This document shows positions 48,505 to 59,024 of a stretch of DNA of 64,000 nucleotides, piece after piece. Origin of the DNA: Pleurotus djamor (Eukaryota; Basidiomycota; Agaricomycetes; Agaricales; Pleurotaceae); assembly GCA_029747585.1 (NCBI GenBank), contig JAPEVF010000152.1, positions 24,985 through 88,984 of the forward strand. The letters run 5' to 3'. The notes beneath the pieces are model-generated. The model made no database searches. It was not told where the DNA came from and saw nothing but the letters and a program-made list of their open reading frames with translations. Numbering within the stretch: the first letter of the stretch is position 1; every line of letters starts with the position of its first letter. Position numbers and translations under genes: made by a program.

Positions 48505-49419
48505 ATGGAAGAAATTGAAGAAGAACCATCGCAGCCCATCTTTTCCTCCACCTTCCCTCCACGTCCTGACACTGACTTCGTTCTCAAGAGCGCCAACGAT
48601 ATTCATTTCGCAGTTCACAAGGTCATTTTAACCCTGGCCTCTCCTGTCTTTCGTGATATGTTTGTCGTCGGGAACGAAAATGATACTGGTGAGTCGAAGC
48701 AACCTTTTTTGCGCTCGAGCTTCTTTGAAGTGTGTTTTTCGACAACATTAGAACCAGTTCCATTGACCGAAGAGTCCACTTGCCTGGAGGCGCTTCTGAA
48801 GCTCATATACCCCATTGATAACCCCTCATTTGGGAAACTTCGCGACCTCCTTGAAGTTTATCGCGCGGCCTACAAGTATGACATGAAATCCGCTTTTCCC
48901 TGGTTGAAGACCGAGCTCTGTTCTGAAAATAAGCCGAAGTCATGGGGTTTCGATGTCAAAACTAGTCTCATATCCGTGGATCCCCTCTATTGCTATGCAT
49001 TTGCAAGGCATCATAACATGCAGGAGGTGGTCTCTCTGGCGCAAGCTGCTTGGCTGGACAGCAAAGTAACGGAGCCAGAAACCAATTCCGACCCCTCGGT
49101 AGACTCCATGCCATACGGATGGTACTGCGAACTCTGGAAGCTTCGCCGGGAAAGCTCTAGTTGGCTTAAGTCACGGTGCTGGTCCATCGAAGAACCAGTA
49201 TTGGATACTCACTATGATGATGTCACGATTATTCGCATCGACAACGAAGATCCCAGGCTTCGGTCACTCCGGGACAAGCTTGGGGACTACCCGTCGCCAG
49301 GGAGCATACGAAAACTGAGAGCGCAAGATTTCGGCTTCAACCACGCGGAGTGCGATGCGGTCGATGGATTCCTTTACAAACTGGTGAAGCAATATGAAGA
49401 GGAATTTGGAAGTCATTAG
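48505..49419 (+). CDS. BTB/POZ domain protein, copy 3
   Basis: Exon 1 48505-48688 and exon 2 48752-49419 give 283 residues; the 63-nt intron (gtgagt...ttag) has no stop and is a multiple of three, so the unspliced reading is also open (304 residues). Comparison with copies 2, 4 and 5, which all have an intron at the same codon and phase, shows the spliced form is the expected one (NENDT|EPVPLTEES). BTB domain and C-terminal block ([37 protein letters not shown]) are complete. Retention of the intron would insert 21 residues into the BTB fold, between the third helix and the following block. Confidence 0.85.
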   Translation: MEEIEEEPSQPIFSSTFPPRPDTDFVLKSANDIHFAVHKVILTLASPVFRDMFVVGNENDTGESKQPFLRSSFFEVCFSTTLEPVPLTEESTCLEALLKLIYPIDNPSFGKLRDLLEVYRAAYKYDMKSAFPWLKTELCSENKPKSWGFDVKTSLISVDPLYCYAFARHHNMQEVVSLAQAAWLDSKVTEPETNSDPSVDSMPYGWYCELWKLRRESSSWLKSRCWSIEEPVLDTHYDDVTIIRIDNEDPRLRSLRDKLGDYPSPGSIRKLRAQDFGFNHAECDAVDGFLYKLVKQYEEEFGSH

Positions 49420-49549
49420 ATTTCATGGTTGCTCAAGCGCTCACTACTAGTAGCACTGCGTACTTTACTTACTAATGTTGAAATTTGTGTCTCCTAGCAC
49501 TGCCGTTCCTCAAGGCCTCATCTCATGCACATGCCTGGCTCATGAAGGT

Positions 49550-49800
49550 CTTTGGTCATATCCCAGGAGTTACGCGTTTGCAAGGCAGCCTAACAGCATG
49601 AACAAAGTCGTCTCCCCCGCGCATGCAAGGCTTGTGCATGGCATGGAGTCCACCACTGGGTTGGGATCGGTCGCTGGCTGTATCCCTCCGCTGTCCAGCC
49701 ATTCAAATGGTATCGCGAACTCTGGGACCTTCTGCGGAAACGCTCCGTCAAGATGTTGGTTTACTAATCATCGATATCACCCACGTCCATTGATCGTATG
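49550..49800 (+). pseudogene. BTB-family relic with internal micro-inversion
   Basis: Only the C-terminal family block survives: SYAFARQPNSMNKVVSPAHA on plus, then a segment that on the minus strand reads EWLDSGGIQPATDPNPVVDS followed by MP, then on plus [14 protein letters not shown]. In intact copies these blocks are in the same order on one strand, so the middle piece (about 49628-49708) has been flipped in place. No BTB half lies upstream of it. It sits between copies 3 and 4 of the array and is clearly dead. Confidence 0.8.
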
Positions 49801-50073
49801 AATATCAGTTCCCACAGTCACCACATAACCGTATCACTACTAGCAAGCGTACTCTACATTGTACCATCGTTTTACTCTAGTTTAATGTTTTCCGACTCTC
49901 GCATCCGAACATGCTGAAAATCTTATACCCTGCTTTTGGATGCAGTTCGAGGACTTAAGAGTAAGCATAGAATTGGTTTCTAGAGCGGCTGGCGAGCAGC
50001 AATCGCCAGTAGGACCCTGGACATATCGTTTAGATCGTGTTTGGGTTTGATCTTTCTTTCTCACATCGTTGAC

Positions 50074-50845
50074 ATGGACGAAATCGAGCGACAATCAACC
50101 CAGCCCCTCTTTTCAGACGCGTTTCCCCCGCGAGCCGACGCCGACCTAGTTCTCAAGAGTGTTGATAATATCTACTTCGCCGTTCACAAGCTATTGCTAG
50201 CACTAGCTTCTCCTATCTTTGGTGATATGTTCGTTGTTGGCAACGCAAGTCAAACAGGTGGGTCGAAGTACACACCATGTACCCGTATTCTGAATGGCTT
50301 TTTTCAAAATCGCAGAACCCGTTTCATTGACGGAAGAGTCCGTTCACCTTGAGGCGCTTCTGAAGCTCGTATACCCCGTCGAGAACCCCTCATTCGAGGA
50401 ACTTAGTGACCTTCTTCAAGTTTATCGCGCTGCATACAAGTACGACATAAAATCTGCCTTTCCAATATTGAGGACCGAACTCATTACCGCGAAGAAGAGG
50501 AAGTCGACGATCCTCGACTTTCAAACCGATCTCCTATCCGAAGATATTCTCTATTGCTATGCATTCACAAGGGAAAATAACATGGAAGAAGTCGCGGCTC
50601 TGGCGCAAGCCGCTTGGCTGGAAGGGGGAACGTCATCGTTGCGGCCGAAGACCAAGCCCAATCCAGTGGTCGATTCCATGCCATATGGATGGTATCGAGA
50701 ACTCTGGGAGCTTCGGGAGAAACGCTCCAACTGGCTGGCGTTACAAAGGTGGGCTATTGAGGACACAATATGGCAAAGCGAGGACGAGGACGATTTCAAG
50801 GTTGTTAGTCTTGACGAAGAAGATTCCAGGATTTGGAAACTCTAG
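50074..50845 (+). CDS. BTB/POZ domain protein, copy 4, C-terminally truncated
   Basis: Exons 50074-50257 and 50316-50845; 237 residues, about 45 shorter than copies 2, 3 and 5. The BTB domain is complete ([53 protein letters not shown]) as is [20 protein letters not shown]. The frame ends at TAG after SRIWKL, but family-like sequence continues past it: the same frame reads YPSLKSLRRLNPEGLGFDDD, and then a second frame reads RILTKDFEKEFGF to a TGA at 50978-50980 or so. So a nonsense change and a frameshift have removed the family tail. The shorter protein may still fold and dimerise, or the copy may be an early pseudogene. Confidence 0.7.
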
Positions 50846-51188
50846 GAACGGGCTCGAGAGTATCCATCGCTGAAGAGCCTGCGGCGCCTGAACCCAGAAG
50901 GCCTTGGGTTTGATGACGACGAGTCCTGTCTTGCCAGTACCGAATTCTGACGAAGGATTTTGAAAAGGAGTTTGGATTTTGATTGGGGGTTTCGTCGTTC
51001 CCTGCTCTTAGCATGTTAACGTTGTCATGCCCGGTTCATTAGGAGCGTCTCCTGTGGAGCGTACTCTATGTATATGTTGCTTCTTGATCGTAGAAGCTTC
51101 TTCGTCACTTACCTCCAGGATGATCTGATGCCAGCCATCGAGGGCGTCCCTAGGCTCCCCTCCTCATTTGGAAGGACCCTTGACGTCG

Positions 51189-51195
51189 TATAAAT
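51189..51195 (+). promoter_or_regulatory. Possible TATA box of BTB copy 5
   Basis: TATAAAT, 49 bases before the start codon at 51238. By position only. Confidence 0.35.
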
Positions 51196-51237
51196 TAGCT
51201 TCAGTCTTTGACATTTGTTCGTTCGTTGCTGAAAACC

Positions 51238-52139
51238 ATGGATGAAGTCGAGCAACAACCGACCCAGCCAGTCTTTTCCACCGCATTCCCTTCACGACCT
51301 GACGCCGACTTGGTTCTCAGAAGTGCCGATAATGTCCACTTCGCCGTTCACAAGCTCGTATTGACACTGGCTTCTCCCGTCTTTGCTGACATGTTTGTCA
51401 TTGCGAACGAGAGTCAAACGGGTGGGTGCAAATTTATACGCCGCGTATTGGAGCTCTCGTAAAATTTTCGTCCATCATAGAGCCAGTTTCGTTGACCGAA
51501 CCGGCCATTCACTTGGAGGCACTTCTGAAAATCGTGTATCCCATCGACAATCCCTCATTCCAGTCGCTTCATGACCTCCTGGAAGTTTATCGCGCCGCTC
51601 ACAAGTACGGAGTGGACTCAGCGTTCGCTTGGTTGAAGGCCGAACTCGTTTCCGAAACCAAGGGATTCCATCCTGATATCCATAGTCTCCTTTCCGAGGA
51701 CCCGCTCTATTGTTACGCGTTTGCTCGGCAACACGATATGAAAGATCTCATGCTGCTGGCGCAAACTATCTGGATCGACCAAGAAAAGCAACAGCCTAGC
51801 CTTTCTCCCAATCCAGTGGTCGACACCATGCCGTACGGATGGTATCGTGAGCTCTGGAAGCAGCGTGTGAGCCGCTCCAGATGGTTGTTATCACGCTCCT
51901 GGTATATGCAAGATACAATAGGTGATCCAGAAGTGGGTAAATTGAGGGAAATTCAGTTTGACGAAGAACATGATGATCGGGTCGAAGAGCTACGGCAGAA
52001 AGCCTCGAAATACCCATCGCTGCAGAGTATACAGAAACTGAAAGCGGAGGCATTTGGATTTGATAAGGAGGAGTGCTGGGTAGTCAATGATTTCCTTGTG
52101 CGTTTGGTGAAGGATTATACGAAGACGTTCGAAAGTTGA
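51238..52139 (+). CDS. BTB/POZ domain protein, copy 5
   Basis: Exons 51238-51421 and 51481-52139; 280 residues. Complete BTB domain ([69 protein letters not shown]) and family C-terminal region ([56 protein letters not shown], ending KDYTKTFES). Last member of the array and intact. The intron position and phase match the other copies. Nuclear or cytoplasmic; partner unknown. Confidence 0.85.
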
Positions 52140-52268
52140 ACATCAGTTCGGTTTCATCACATAAGTACTTACTGACTTTAAACTTGACTGTGTGAATTAC
52201 TCTTCACACGATCAGTATTCTTCGTCATATTACTCCTTACGAAGTTTTCGACTGTCTAAACTAACATC

Positions 52269-53444
52269 ATGGACGTTTCTGCGCTGATAGCATCGCATGC
52301 AGCAAAATAGTCCGTTCTCATTCACCTCTGTGTAAAAGCTCACTTTGATCTGATTCGAAACCTTAGCCAGTCCACAGCTGTTGAAAAGGAGACACCACTA
52401 GAGGTAGATCCTGGCTTCCTCACGGTAACAGACCTCAACCCAATCGACGAAGAAAGTTACAAGTACGACATTCTAAATCTTTATAATCTTTGGCCCTTCT
52501 TGGAACTAACACCGGGCCTATTGTAGAACTGACCTCGAGGTACACCTCTTGAATCTCGCTCGAGATGGCGCACAAGCTCTGATAGCGCAAATATTTTCAT
52601 TACCAACAACTCCCTCACCCGACGGTCCCCTCGCACAACTACCCCCTCCTACAACACAACTACCTCGAGCCAAACCACTTCCCAAACCGAAACCCCCAAC
52701 GAAATGGGAACGATTTGCTGCTGCGAAGGGTATCCAGAAGAAAGTGCGGGATAAGAGGGTGTGGGATGAAGAGAAACAGGATTGGGTTAATCGCTGGGGT
52801 AAGGACGGGAAGAACAAGCAGAAGGAGGAGCAGTGGATCAACGAGGTGCCTATGAATGCTGGTGAGTGTCCCCCAAGTGATCGAACGGACGTTTGTTAAA
52901 TGACGATTTTGTCTAGCCGTTGACTTTGATCCTGTAAAGGATGCTCGTGATTCTCGCAAGGCTCGAGTAGCAAAGAACCAACGGCAGCAACTACAAAATA
53001 TGGCTCGCGCTCAAGGTGCAGCTTCAACCCTCGAGGAACGCAAAAAGGAACTCGAACGAACAATGGCTACCACTCGCGTTAGTACCGCCAGTATGGGTCG
53101 CTTTGATAAGAAACTCGAAGGCGAAAAGAAACTAAAAGGCGTCAAGCGGAAGGTTTGTCCCCTCAGCTTCTTCATCCGACCGTCTGCGGCTCACGTTTAA
53201 TGACTAGTTCGACCCGGCCGAAGCCTCCGCAACCGACGAACGCAAGAACTCATTAGCTCTGCTATCTAAGATGGAGAGCGACTCTAAAAAGACTCGTCGT
53301 GAGCCGGCCTCCGAAGAAAAAGTGCTAAACGTACGAAAAGCCGTTCGCTTCGCTAGCAAGGGCAGCGGCGCCCTCGCTCTAGCGAGAAGTGCCCAATCAT
53401 CAAGAGGCAAGAAAAGCGGGAAAGCACCTCCACGCAAAAGGTAG
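52269..53444 (+). CDS. RRS1: Ribosome biogenesis regulator Rrs1
   Basis: Exons 52269-52309, 52367-52462, 52527-52861, 52917-53152, 53208-53444; 314 residues. Rrs1 works with Rpf2 to bring 5S RNP (5S rRNA, uL5, uL18) into 60S precursors in the nucleolus. Marks: DPGFLTVTDLNPIDEESY, LLNLARDGAQALIAQIFSLP, the highly conserved TTQLPRAKPLPKPKPPTKWE, FAAAKGIQKKVRDKRVWDEE and WVNRWGKDGKNKQKEEQW, then a basic tail. The first intron starts with a weak donor (ta|gtccgt); I accept it because it joins HAAKY to QSTAVEKETPLEVD in frame and avoids a TAG. Convergent with TFIIB. Confidence 0.92.
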
Positions 53445-53578
53445 TGGCCAAAATACCCTTGTTATTAGCTCGGTGACTACATACAGAGCAGCTATGAACG
53501 TAATGATAAGCATGTGTGATGATAATTGTACAATGTGTCCAAGAGATGCAGTTGAGAACCCCAAAGTCCCATAATTTT

Positions 53579-54699
53579 CTATCGGATGCTTTCCAAAGGC
53601 AAGCGTTCCAGCTTCGCCTTCCCATCCTCAATCCATTTCTTCTTCACCAACTTCTCCTTGGCGGCGAAGTACAGACGGTATACAAGCTTGATCGTACCCT
53701 CGCTCACCCCAGCCACAGAGCTGATGTCCCTCGCCGATTTGGGCTTTCCAAGCAAATGGCAGGTGAAGTAGATAGCACCGCCAGCGATAGACACGGGACT
53801 CCTCCCATCTGCGATGCCATGCTTTCGAGCGGCGATGATGATATCGGAGCAGATTGATTGCACATTTGGGGGTAAATCCAAGTGGTTGCAGTATCGCACA
53901 AGCAGATTTTCGGGGCCCGTGGTGGGGGATGATGAGGACGAGTTGGCGGCGGTGGCACCGGGTGATAGATTGAACGCTTGTTCAAGGGCTTTGTAGCACT
54001 GCCCCAATGTCTTCTTCGACACATGAGTGAGGTTGCAAATCTCACGGAAGGTACGCGGTACGTGCGCTTGCCTGCAAGCGATAAATATACACGCAGCGAT
54101 AACAGCTTCGAGCGGCTTTCCACGCAACAGCTTTTCCTCGTCAGAGCGTTTGTAGAGTTGTTTCGCGATGTCGCTGATGGTTTTTGGGAGGGAAAACTGG
54201 TCGCACCAGCTCGAGATGTCGCGGAAAGCTGTGAGGAGATTGCGCTCGGAGCGCGAATTCTGCGAGCGTGAAGCCGCTCGTTGGAGTTCTCGAGCTATGC
54301 CGGATCCACCATCTCTAAAGCTGATGACCGTGTCGAGCTGCTCGATGCCTTCCATCAAAGGGTCGGAGGCAGCTCCCACGCGAGAAGGGTCGTCTCCTTC
54401 ATCGTTCGCGAAGGTCTATTCCAAGGGGGACNAAAAAAGTACTCTAACGAATGTTCATTGAACTGTGCGATAGGACTTACACGCCATTCACTCCGCGTAT
54501 CGACAATACGATCCCCCAAAACCAATCCACAGTTGCCGCAAACAAGGTCCCCGCTGCCAAACTCCTCGACAATATTCGGATTTGGATCTCTGCATTCTGG
54601 ACAAATCAAGCGAACTGCGAGGTCTGGCCCGAAAGTCGGTGCCGCTGCTGCTTTCGCCGCCTGAGCAGCAGCGAGAGGGAACGGTTGCGCGTACGCCAT
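53579..54699 (-). CDS. SUA7: Transcription initiation factor TFIIB
   Basis: Exons 54699-54481 and 54415-53579; 351 residues. TFIIB links TBP on the promoter to RNA polymerase II. The zinc ribbon has C33, C36 (CPEC) and C54, C57 (CGNC), then the reader/linker DRIVDTRSEWR|TFANDEGD with the B-reader spread over the splice. Two cyclin-like repeats follow: SWCDQFSLPKTISDIAKQLY, AVIAACIFIACRQAHVPRTF, EICNLTHVSKKTLGQCYKAL; then LVRYCNHLDLPPNV, SPVSIAGGAIYFTCHLLG and ARDISSVAGVSEGTIKLVYR. The N-terminal Ala-rich leader is longer than in yeast. The intron contains an N in an A-run (54432), outside the coding sequence. Confidence 0.96.
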
Positions 54700-55073
54700 G
54701 GTGGTGGTTGGGTGGAAAGAGGTGTTCACCAACTCTTCGCTCTGTGTGGCATTGACAAACAAACGGTGGCCCTTGCTGAGTCAGAATCACGTGCTTTCGG
54801 GACCGAAACGCCCCTTTGTCCCACAACACTTCTTCTTTTCCGCGGGAACACTAAGTACTGCCTCAATACATCCTCCGAGTTCAAGTCCCAGTCCTTGGCA
54901 GCTGCGTAGCTCCGCCTTCCCCGGACCACCATACGGAGCATGGGCTCAGTATGCCTCGTATCTCGCAGGGCAGTCTGTGCAATCAACGCTCCGAAGTGTA
55001 TCCGCAACCCCGCCCTTGATGGCCCTCGCGTACACTGCAAAGTATAAAGAGTAGACCCGGAGACTTCGTCTCG
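54700..55073. other. Divergent promoter, TFIIB / PA-domain gene
   Basis: 374 bases between start codons. TATAAAG at 55043-55049 is 31 bases before the plus-strand start. A 104-codon minus-strand reading overlaps here but looks like chance. Confidence 0.45.
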
Positions 55074-56117
55074 ATGTCCAAGATGGCGTCCTTATCTCCC
55101 ATGAAGGTGCTTTTCTGCGCTTGTCTGGCTGTTACTGCGGCGCTGGCCCAGCAGTTCTCCCCGAGGAATGGCACACTTGAAGCCGGCAAGGATTATCCCG
55201 AATCCCAGTTAATGTCAATCATATGGGACAATGAGTACGCGTTTCTCCAATGGTTTGCTTGAATTATTCATTGATCTCACGAAATTCCTAGTCAGTTTGG
55301 ATTTCGCGCTGCCAACTTTGTACCAGAAAGACCGATAAGTGAGGTTCAGGTGTGAACAATTGTAATACTATAGACAAGATGCTTCGTTTAACGAGGTGTT
55401 CTGACAGGGTGCTTTGGTCCGCTTGGATAGAACATCGGAATTTGCTCCATCTTGTACGTCTTTTGCTGACTTATCTGGCACGAGTCGAATCCTGAAAGCG
55501 TTACAGCGCGGACCCCTTGGATCGCCCTCGTATTCTGCGATGCTTCCCGTTTCACCAATTTCCAGGTAGACCTCGTCAAACTGGCTTATGAGAAAGGTGC
55601 AAGAGGTATGGTACGTATCTCTAGGCTTTCTATGTTGCGACCAATTCTAAAAAGGGTATTTTTGGTGCAGCTACTAGCAAGCAGGTACTCTACTACTTGC
55701 GTCTTGGATGATTCGTATAAGGCTCCACCCAACTTCACCGTTCTTTCTGCGCTAAGTCTTGCGAACAGCTTGTACGTGTTTCCCATGCCGCTCCCTGTTG
55801 CACGAAAGACTGAGTCCCCCCTCATATCTAGGCATATCGATCAGCATTTTCAGGTCCCAACTACCAACGAATCATACATTTCATACGACTCTGCACGCTT
55901 GAACGCGTCTGCAGCAGACATCAACGACAGACTCCAGCGCCCTGATCCTCATGGTCCTGGGTACAACCTCCTTGTCCATATCATCGCCACCGACGCGCCA
56001 AATGGAGGCGAAGATATTCCCATATCATCCTCTTCTATGAACATCGTAGTCAATACGCGTTTACTGTCTGTACTACTCGCGTCATGTTGGCTCGTCGTTG
56101 TAACAGGGATCTTGTAG
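55074..56117 (+). CDS. Secretory protein with PA-like domain and C-terminal hydrophobic anchor
   Basis: Exons 55074-55234, 55292-55349, 55408-55453, 55507-55610, 55671-56117; 271 residues. It has a signal peptide (MKVLFCACLAVTAALAQQF), then a protease-associated-like domain: FGFRAANFVPERPISEVQ|GALVRL in the first strands and TPWIALVFCDASRFTNFQVD with LAYEKGARGMLLASRYS|TTC. This order (WIALV..C, KxAxxxGA, LL.S..STTC) is like the PA domains of membrane RING ligases and peptidases. There is no RING or peptidase domain after it. The protein ends in a hydrophobic run (LLSVLLASCWLVVVTGIL), which could be a GPI signal or a tail anchor. Function unknown. The multi-exon model is consistent in phase throughout. 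Confidence 0.65.
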
Positions 56118-56231
56118 ATCTAAGGCCCAAGGGGCTAGATCTTTCCTTCCCTTGCGTCATTCGAGACCTTCGACTTCTCCTTGGCACCGGCCAACATATA
56201 TAAACGAGTCCACGATCATGTTCTACACGCA

Positions 56232-57607
56232 ATGAATACTCTTTACCCACTACCGCCCATAGTCTCGTCAATACCCTACATCCTCGTCGCTCTGGGCATA
56301 GCGTCAAAATCAACGTCAACATCCTTTCGGCGAGGAATCTTTGTCGTCAACACCTGCTTCATCATCTGGCTACTCAAGAATACCACCACCGGACTCACTT
56401 TTGACTATGCTACTGGGTCTGGACTCGTCACGATTATCTTCTTGATGTCGGATTTCCTCCTTTTGTCGGACCCGCTGAAAGAACTTCGTCTCCTTCCGCC
56501 TGAAGGCGAACTTAATTCTCAAGAGAGTGTTGAACCAGAGAAATTATCGTTTTTCGATAGGTACAAATGGTCGCTGCGACTGATTACGAGTCCGAGGATG
56601 ATCGGATGGTCCACAGAACCGTCAGATATCCTGCCCGAGCGACCACATAACTGGTCACACAACGCCTCGAAACTCCACTTCCTTGCGACTCAACTAGCGA
56701 TTCTCGTTGCTGAAATTGCTTACATCGTCATTGTCGTGAAGGCCATACCAGTGTTCGCGATGGATGGTCCACGTCTAGGTGATTTACCTTGGCTTTCGCG
56801 GTCGGGGGTCACCACGCTTATGGGGGCTGGCATGGTTGCGATACTGGATTGTTCGCATAGGATGTGGATGCTTGGGCTGGTTGGAGTCGGTGGATGGCAA
56901 CCCTCGGAGTTTAGGCCGTTCTTTGGGTCGTTTAGGCATGCGTATACGCTGCGAGGACTTTGGGGGTACGTAACATGTTACATGATATATTGCAGATCGT
57001 CTTTGATTTGACCGTATATTCTTATAGACGTACCTGGCACCAGCAACATCGAAGGGTAAGCTCCAACAACCTACGTGACACCGTATAAAGCTCATCTTCT
57101 TTCTTTTTTTACCAGAAATTCTTGATTCACACTCGGTTTATCAACAGGGTTCTTCGCCTCCCACGCAAGTCCACTGTCTCCCTTATAGTGTCCCTTTACA
57201 CGGCGTTCATCATCTCGGGACTCATCCATCTCGGGGGCGATTACATGACCCTACGCAACTGGAATGGAGGTAGTATGAAGTTCTTTTTCGTTCAAGCCGT
57301 AGGCACCCATATTGAGACCGTGGCCATCGAAGTCAGGAAGCGTCTGTTCGGAGAAGAAATAGGGTCAAGAGAAGGAAGATTTTGGAAGGTGTTTGGCTAC
57401 ATCTGGGTTTGGCAGTGGTTCGTATGGACGGTGCCTCTCATGTTTGACCCACTGCTTGTGGGAGGCTTGGGCGAGCCCATTCGCAACATGCCCCTTCCAG
57501 GTGAATATCTACTTGTTTTGTTCTTAGTCAGTATTGGTGACGAGTTCAAGGTCATTGACAGCGGCGAAACGAAGTTGATGGTGTTCGGCAGCAGAGCGTG
57601 GCCTTGA
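56232..57607 (+). CDS. MBOAT/wax-synthase-like acyltransferase, copy 1
   Basis: Exons 56232-56965, 57029-57056, 57116-57607; 417 residues. A multi-pass ER-type membrane protein of the fungal wax-synthase domain group (PF13813), whose known members acylate long-chain alcohols or terpenoid alcohols. Motifs: the RTWHQQHRR block (residues 246-254), where W and H are usual, and the membrane histidine in FIISGLIHLGGD (about 292). Hydrophobic helices: VALGIA, GIFVVNTCFIIWLLKN, LVTIIFLMSDFLLL, VTTLMGAGMVAILD. Copy 2 follows 87 bases downstream with the same exon layout. A TATATAAA stretch at 56197-56204 lies just upstream. The substrate is not known. Confidence 0.82.
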
Positions 57608-57694
57608 AATAAGCTTTCCTTCTCCCGGCTCTCGTTCTTCTTGGGGCCGCGCACGACCATCTGACCAACGAGGCCGCGATCAACTTCACACTCG

Positions 57695-58999
57695 ATGAAT
57701 ACTCTCTACCCATTACCGCCCATAGTTTTGTCGATACCCTACCTCCTCGTTGTCCTGGGCATAGCGACACCGTCAACTCAATTTCGGCGGGGTATCTTCG
57801 TCTTCAATACCTCCTTCATCATCTGGATACTCAAGAATACTACCACTGGCCAGTCTACTTCTGACTATGCTACTGGGTCGGGACTCGTCACGGTCATCTT
57901 TTTGACGTCGGATTTTCTTTTATTGACGGACCCTCTGAAAGAACTTCATCTCCTCCCGCCGACAAGTGAAGTCAAAAGTTCCCAAGAGAGACGTCTTGGA
58001 CCCGAGAAACTCTCATATTTGGAACGGTGCCAATGGTCGCTTCGCCTAATAATCAGCCCACGGATGGTTGGATGGTCTGCAGAGCCTTCAGACATCCTGC
58101 CTGAGCGACCACTCAGCTGGGTGCCCAATTCCTCGAAACCACTACACTTCCTTGCCTGCCAACTGGCGATCGTCGTCGCTCAAATCATATACATTGTCGT
58201 CACTGTGAAGGCGATACCAGTTTTCTCCGTGGATGGTCCTCGTATGGGTGATTTACCGTGGCTTTTGCGGTCGGCGATCATTACGTTCATGGCGTTTTCT
58301 ATGATTGCAACTATCGATTGCTCGCATAGAATGTGGATGATTGCTTTGGTTGGAGTGGGCGGATGGAAACCATCGGAGTTTCGACCTTTATTTGGGTCGT
58401 TTAGGCATGCCTATACTCTGAGGGGCCTTTGGGGGTACGTCCGTGGACTATCGGGCAGCTCACTTCGTACTGACCACATATTGTGATAGGCGTACCTGGC
58501 ATCAGTTACATCGCAGGGTAAGCCACAATACTTTTGCTTTTATCACGTCGTGCAGAACCTCATCGATATCTTCAATGCCCAGAAATTCCTGGCTCATGCT
58601 CGATTTCTCAACAGTCTGCTCCGACTTCCACGCAAGTCTACTGTGTCTCTTGTAACATCCGTTTACACCGCGTTCGTCATCTCGGGATTGATCCATTTTG
58701 CGGGCGACTGGATGGTCTTGCGCCATTGGCGAGGGGGTAGCATGAAGTTCTTTCTTGTCCAGGCAGTGGGTACCCATATCGAGACCATAATCATCGAGGT
58801 CGGGAAGCGCCTTTTCACAGACAAAATAGGCGTTAGACAGGAGGGATGGTGGAGGCTACTTGGATACGTCTGGGTGTGGCAGTGGGTTGTGTGGACGGCC
58901 CCTCTGATGTTCGACCCATTGCTTGCGGGAGGCATGGGCGAACCCATTCGCAACATGTCCCTTCCCGGCGCACATTTCTTAAGCACGGTCTTGAAGTAA
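57695..58999 (+). CDS. MBOAT/wax-synthase-like acyltransferase, copy 2
   Basis: Exons 57695-58434, 58490-58517, 58583-58999; 394 residues. Paralogue of 56232-57607; RTWHQLHRR and FVISGLIHFAGDWM are kept, as are helices GIFVFNTSFIIWILKN and SAIITFMAFSMIATIDC. For exon 3 I used the acceptor at 58580-58582 (cccag), which matches copy 1 (both start KFL); using the acceptor at 58553-58555 would add nine residues (NLIDIFNAQ). The C terminus ends LPGAHFLSTVLK, 20 residues shorter than copy 1. Its 3' end is only 25 bases from the stop of TIP41 on the other strand. Confidence 0.82.
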
Positions 59000-59024
59000 A
59001 ATTGTAACTGCGTCTGCGTAATTA

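Noticed and set aside
54726..55040. 104-codon minus-strand reading upstream of TFIIB
   Set aside because: Overlaps the divergent promoter, low-complexity Arg/Ser composition, no domain; most likely chance.
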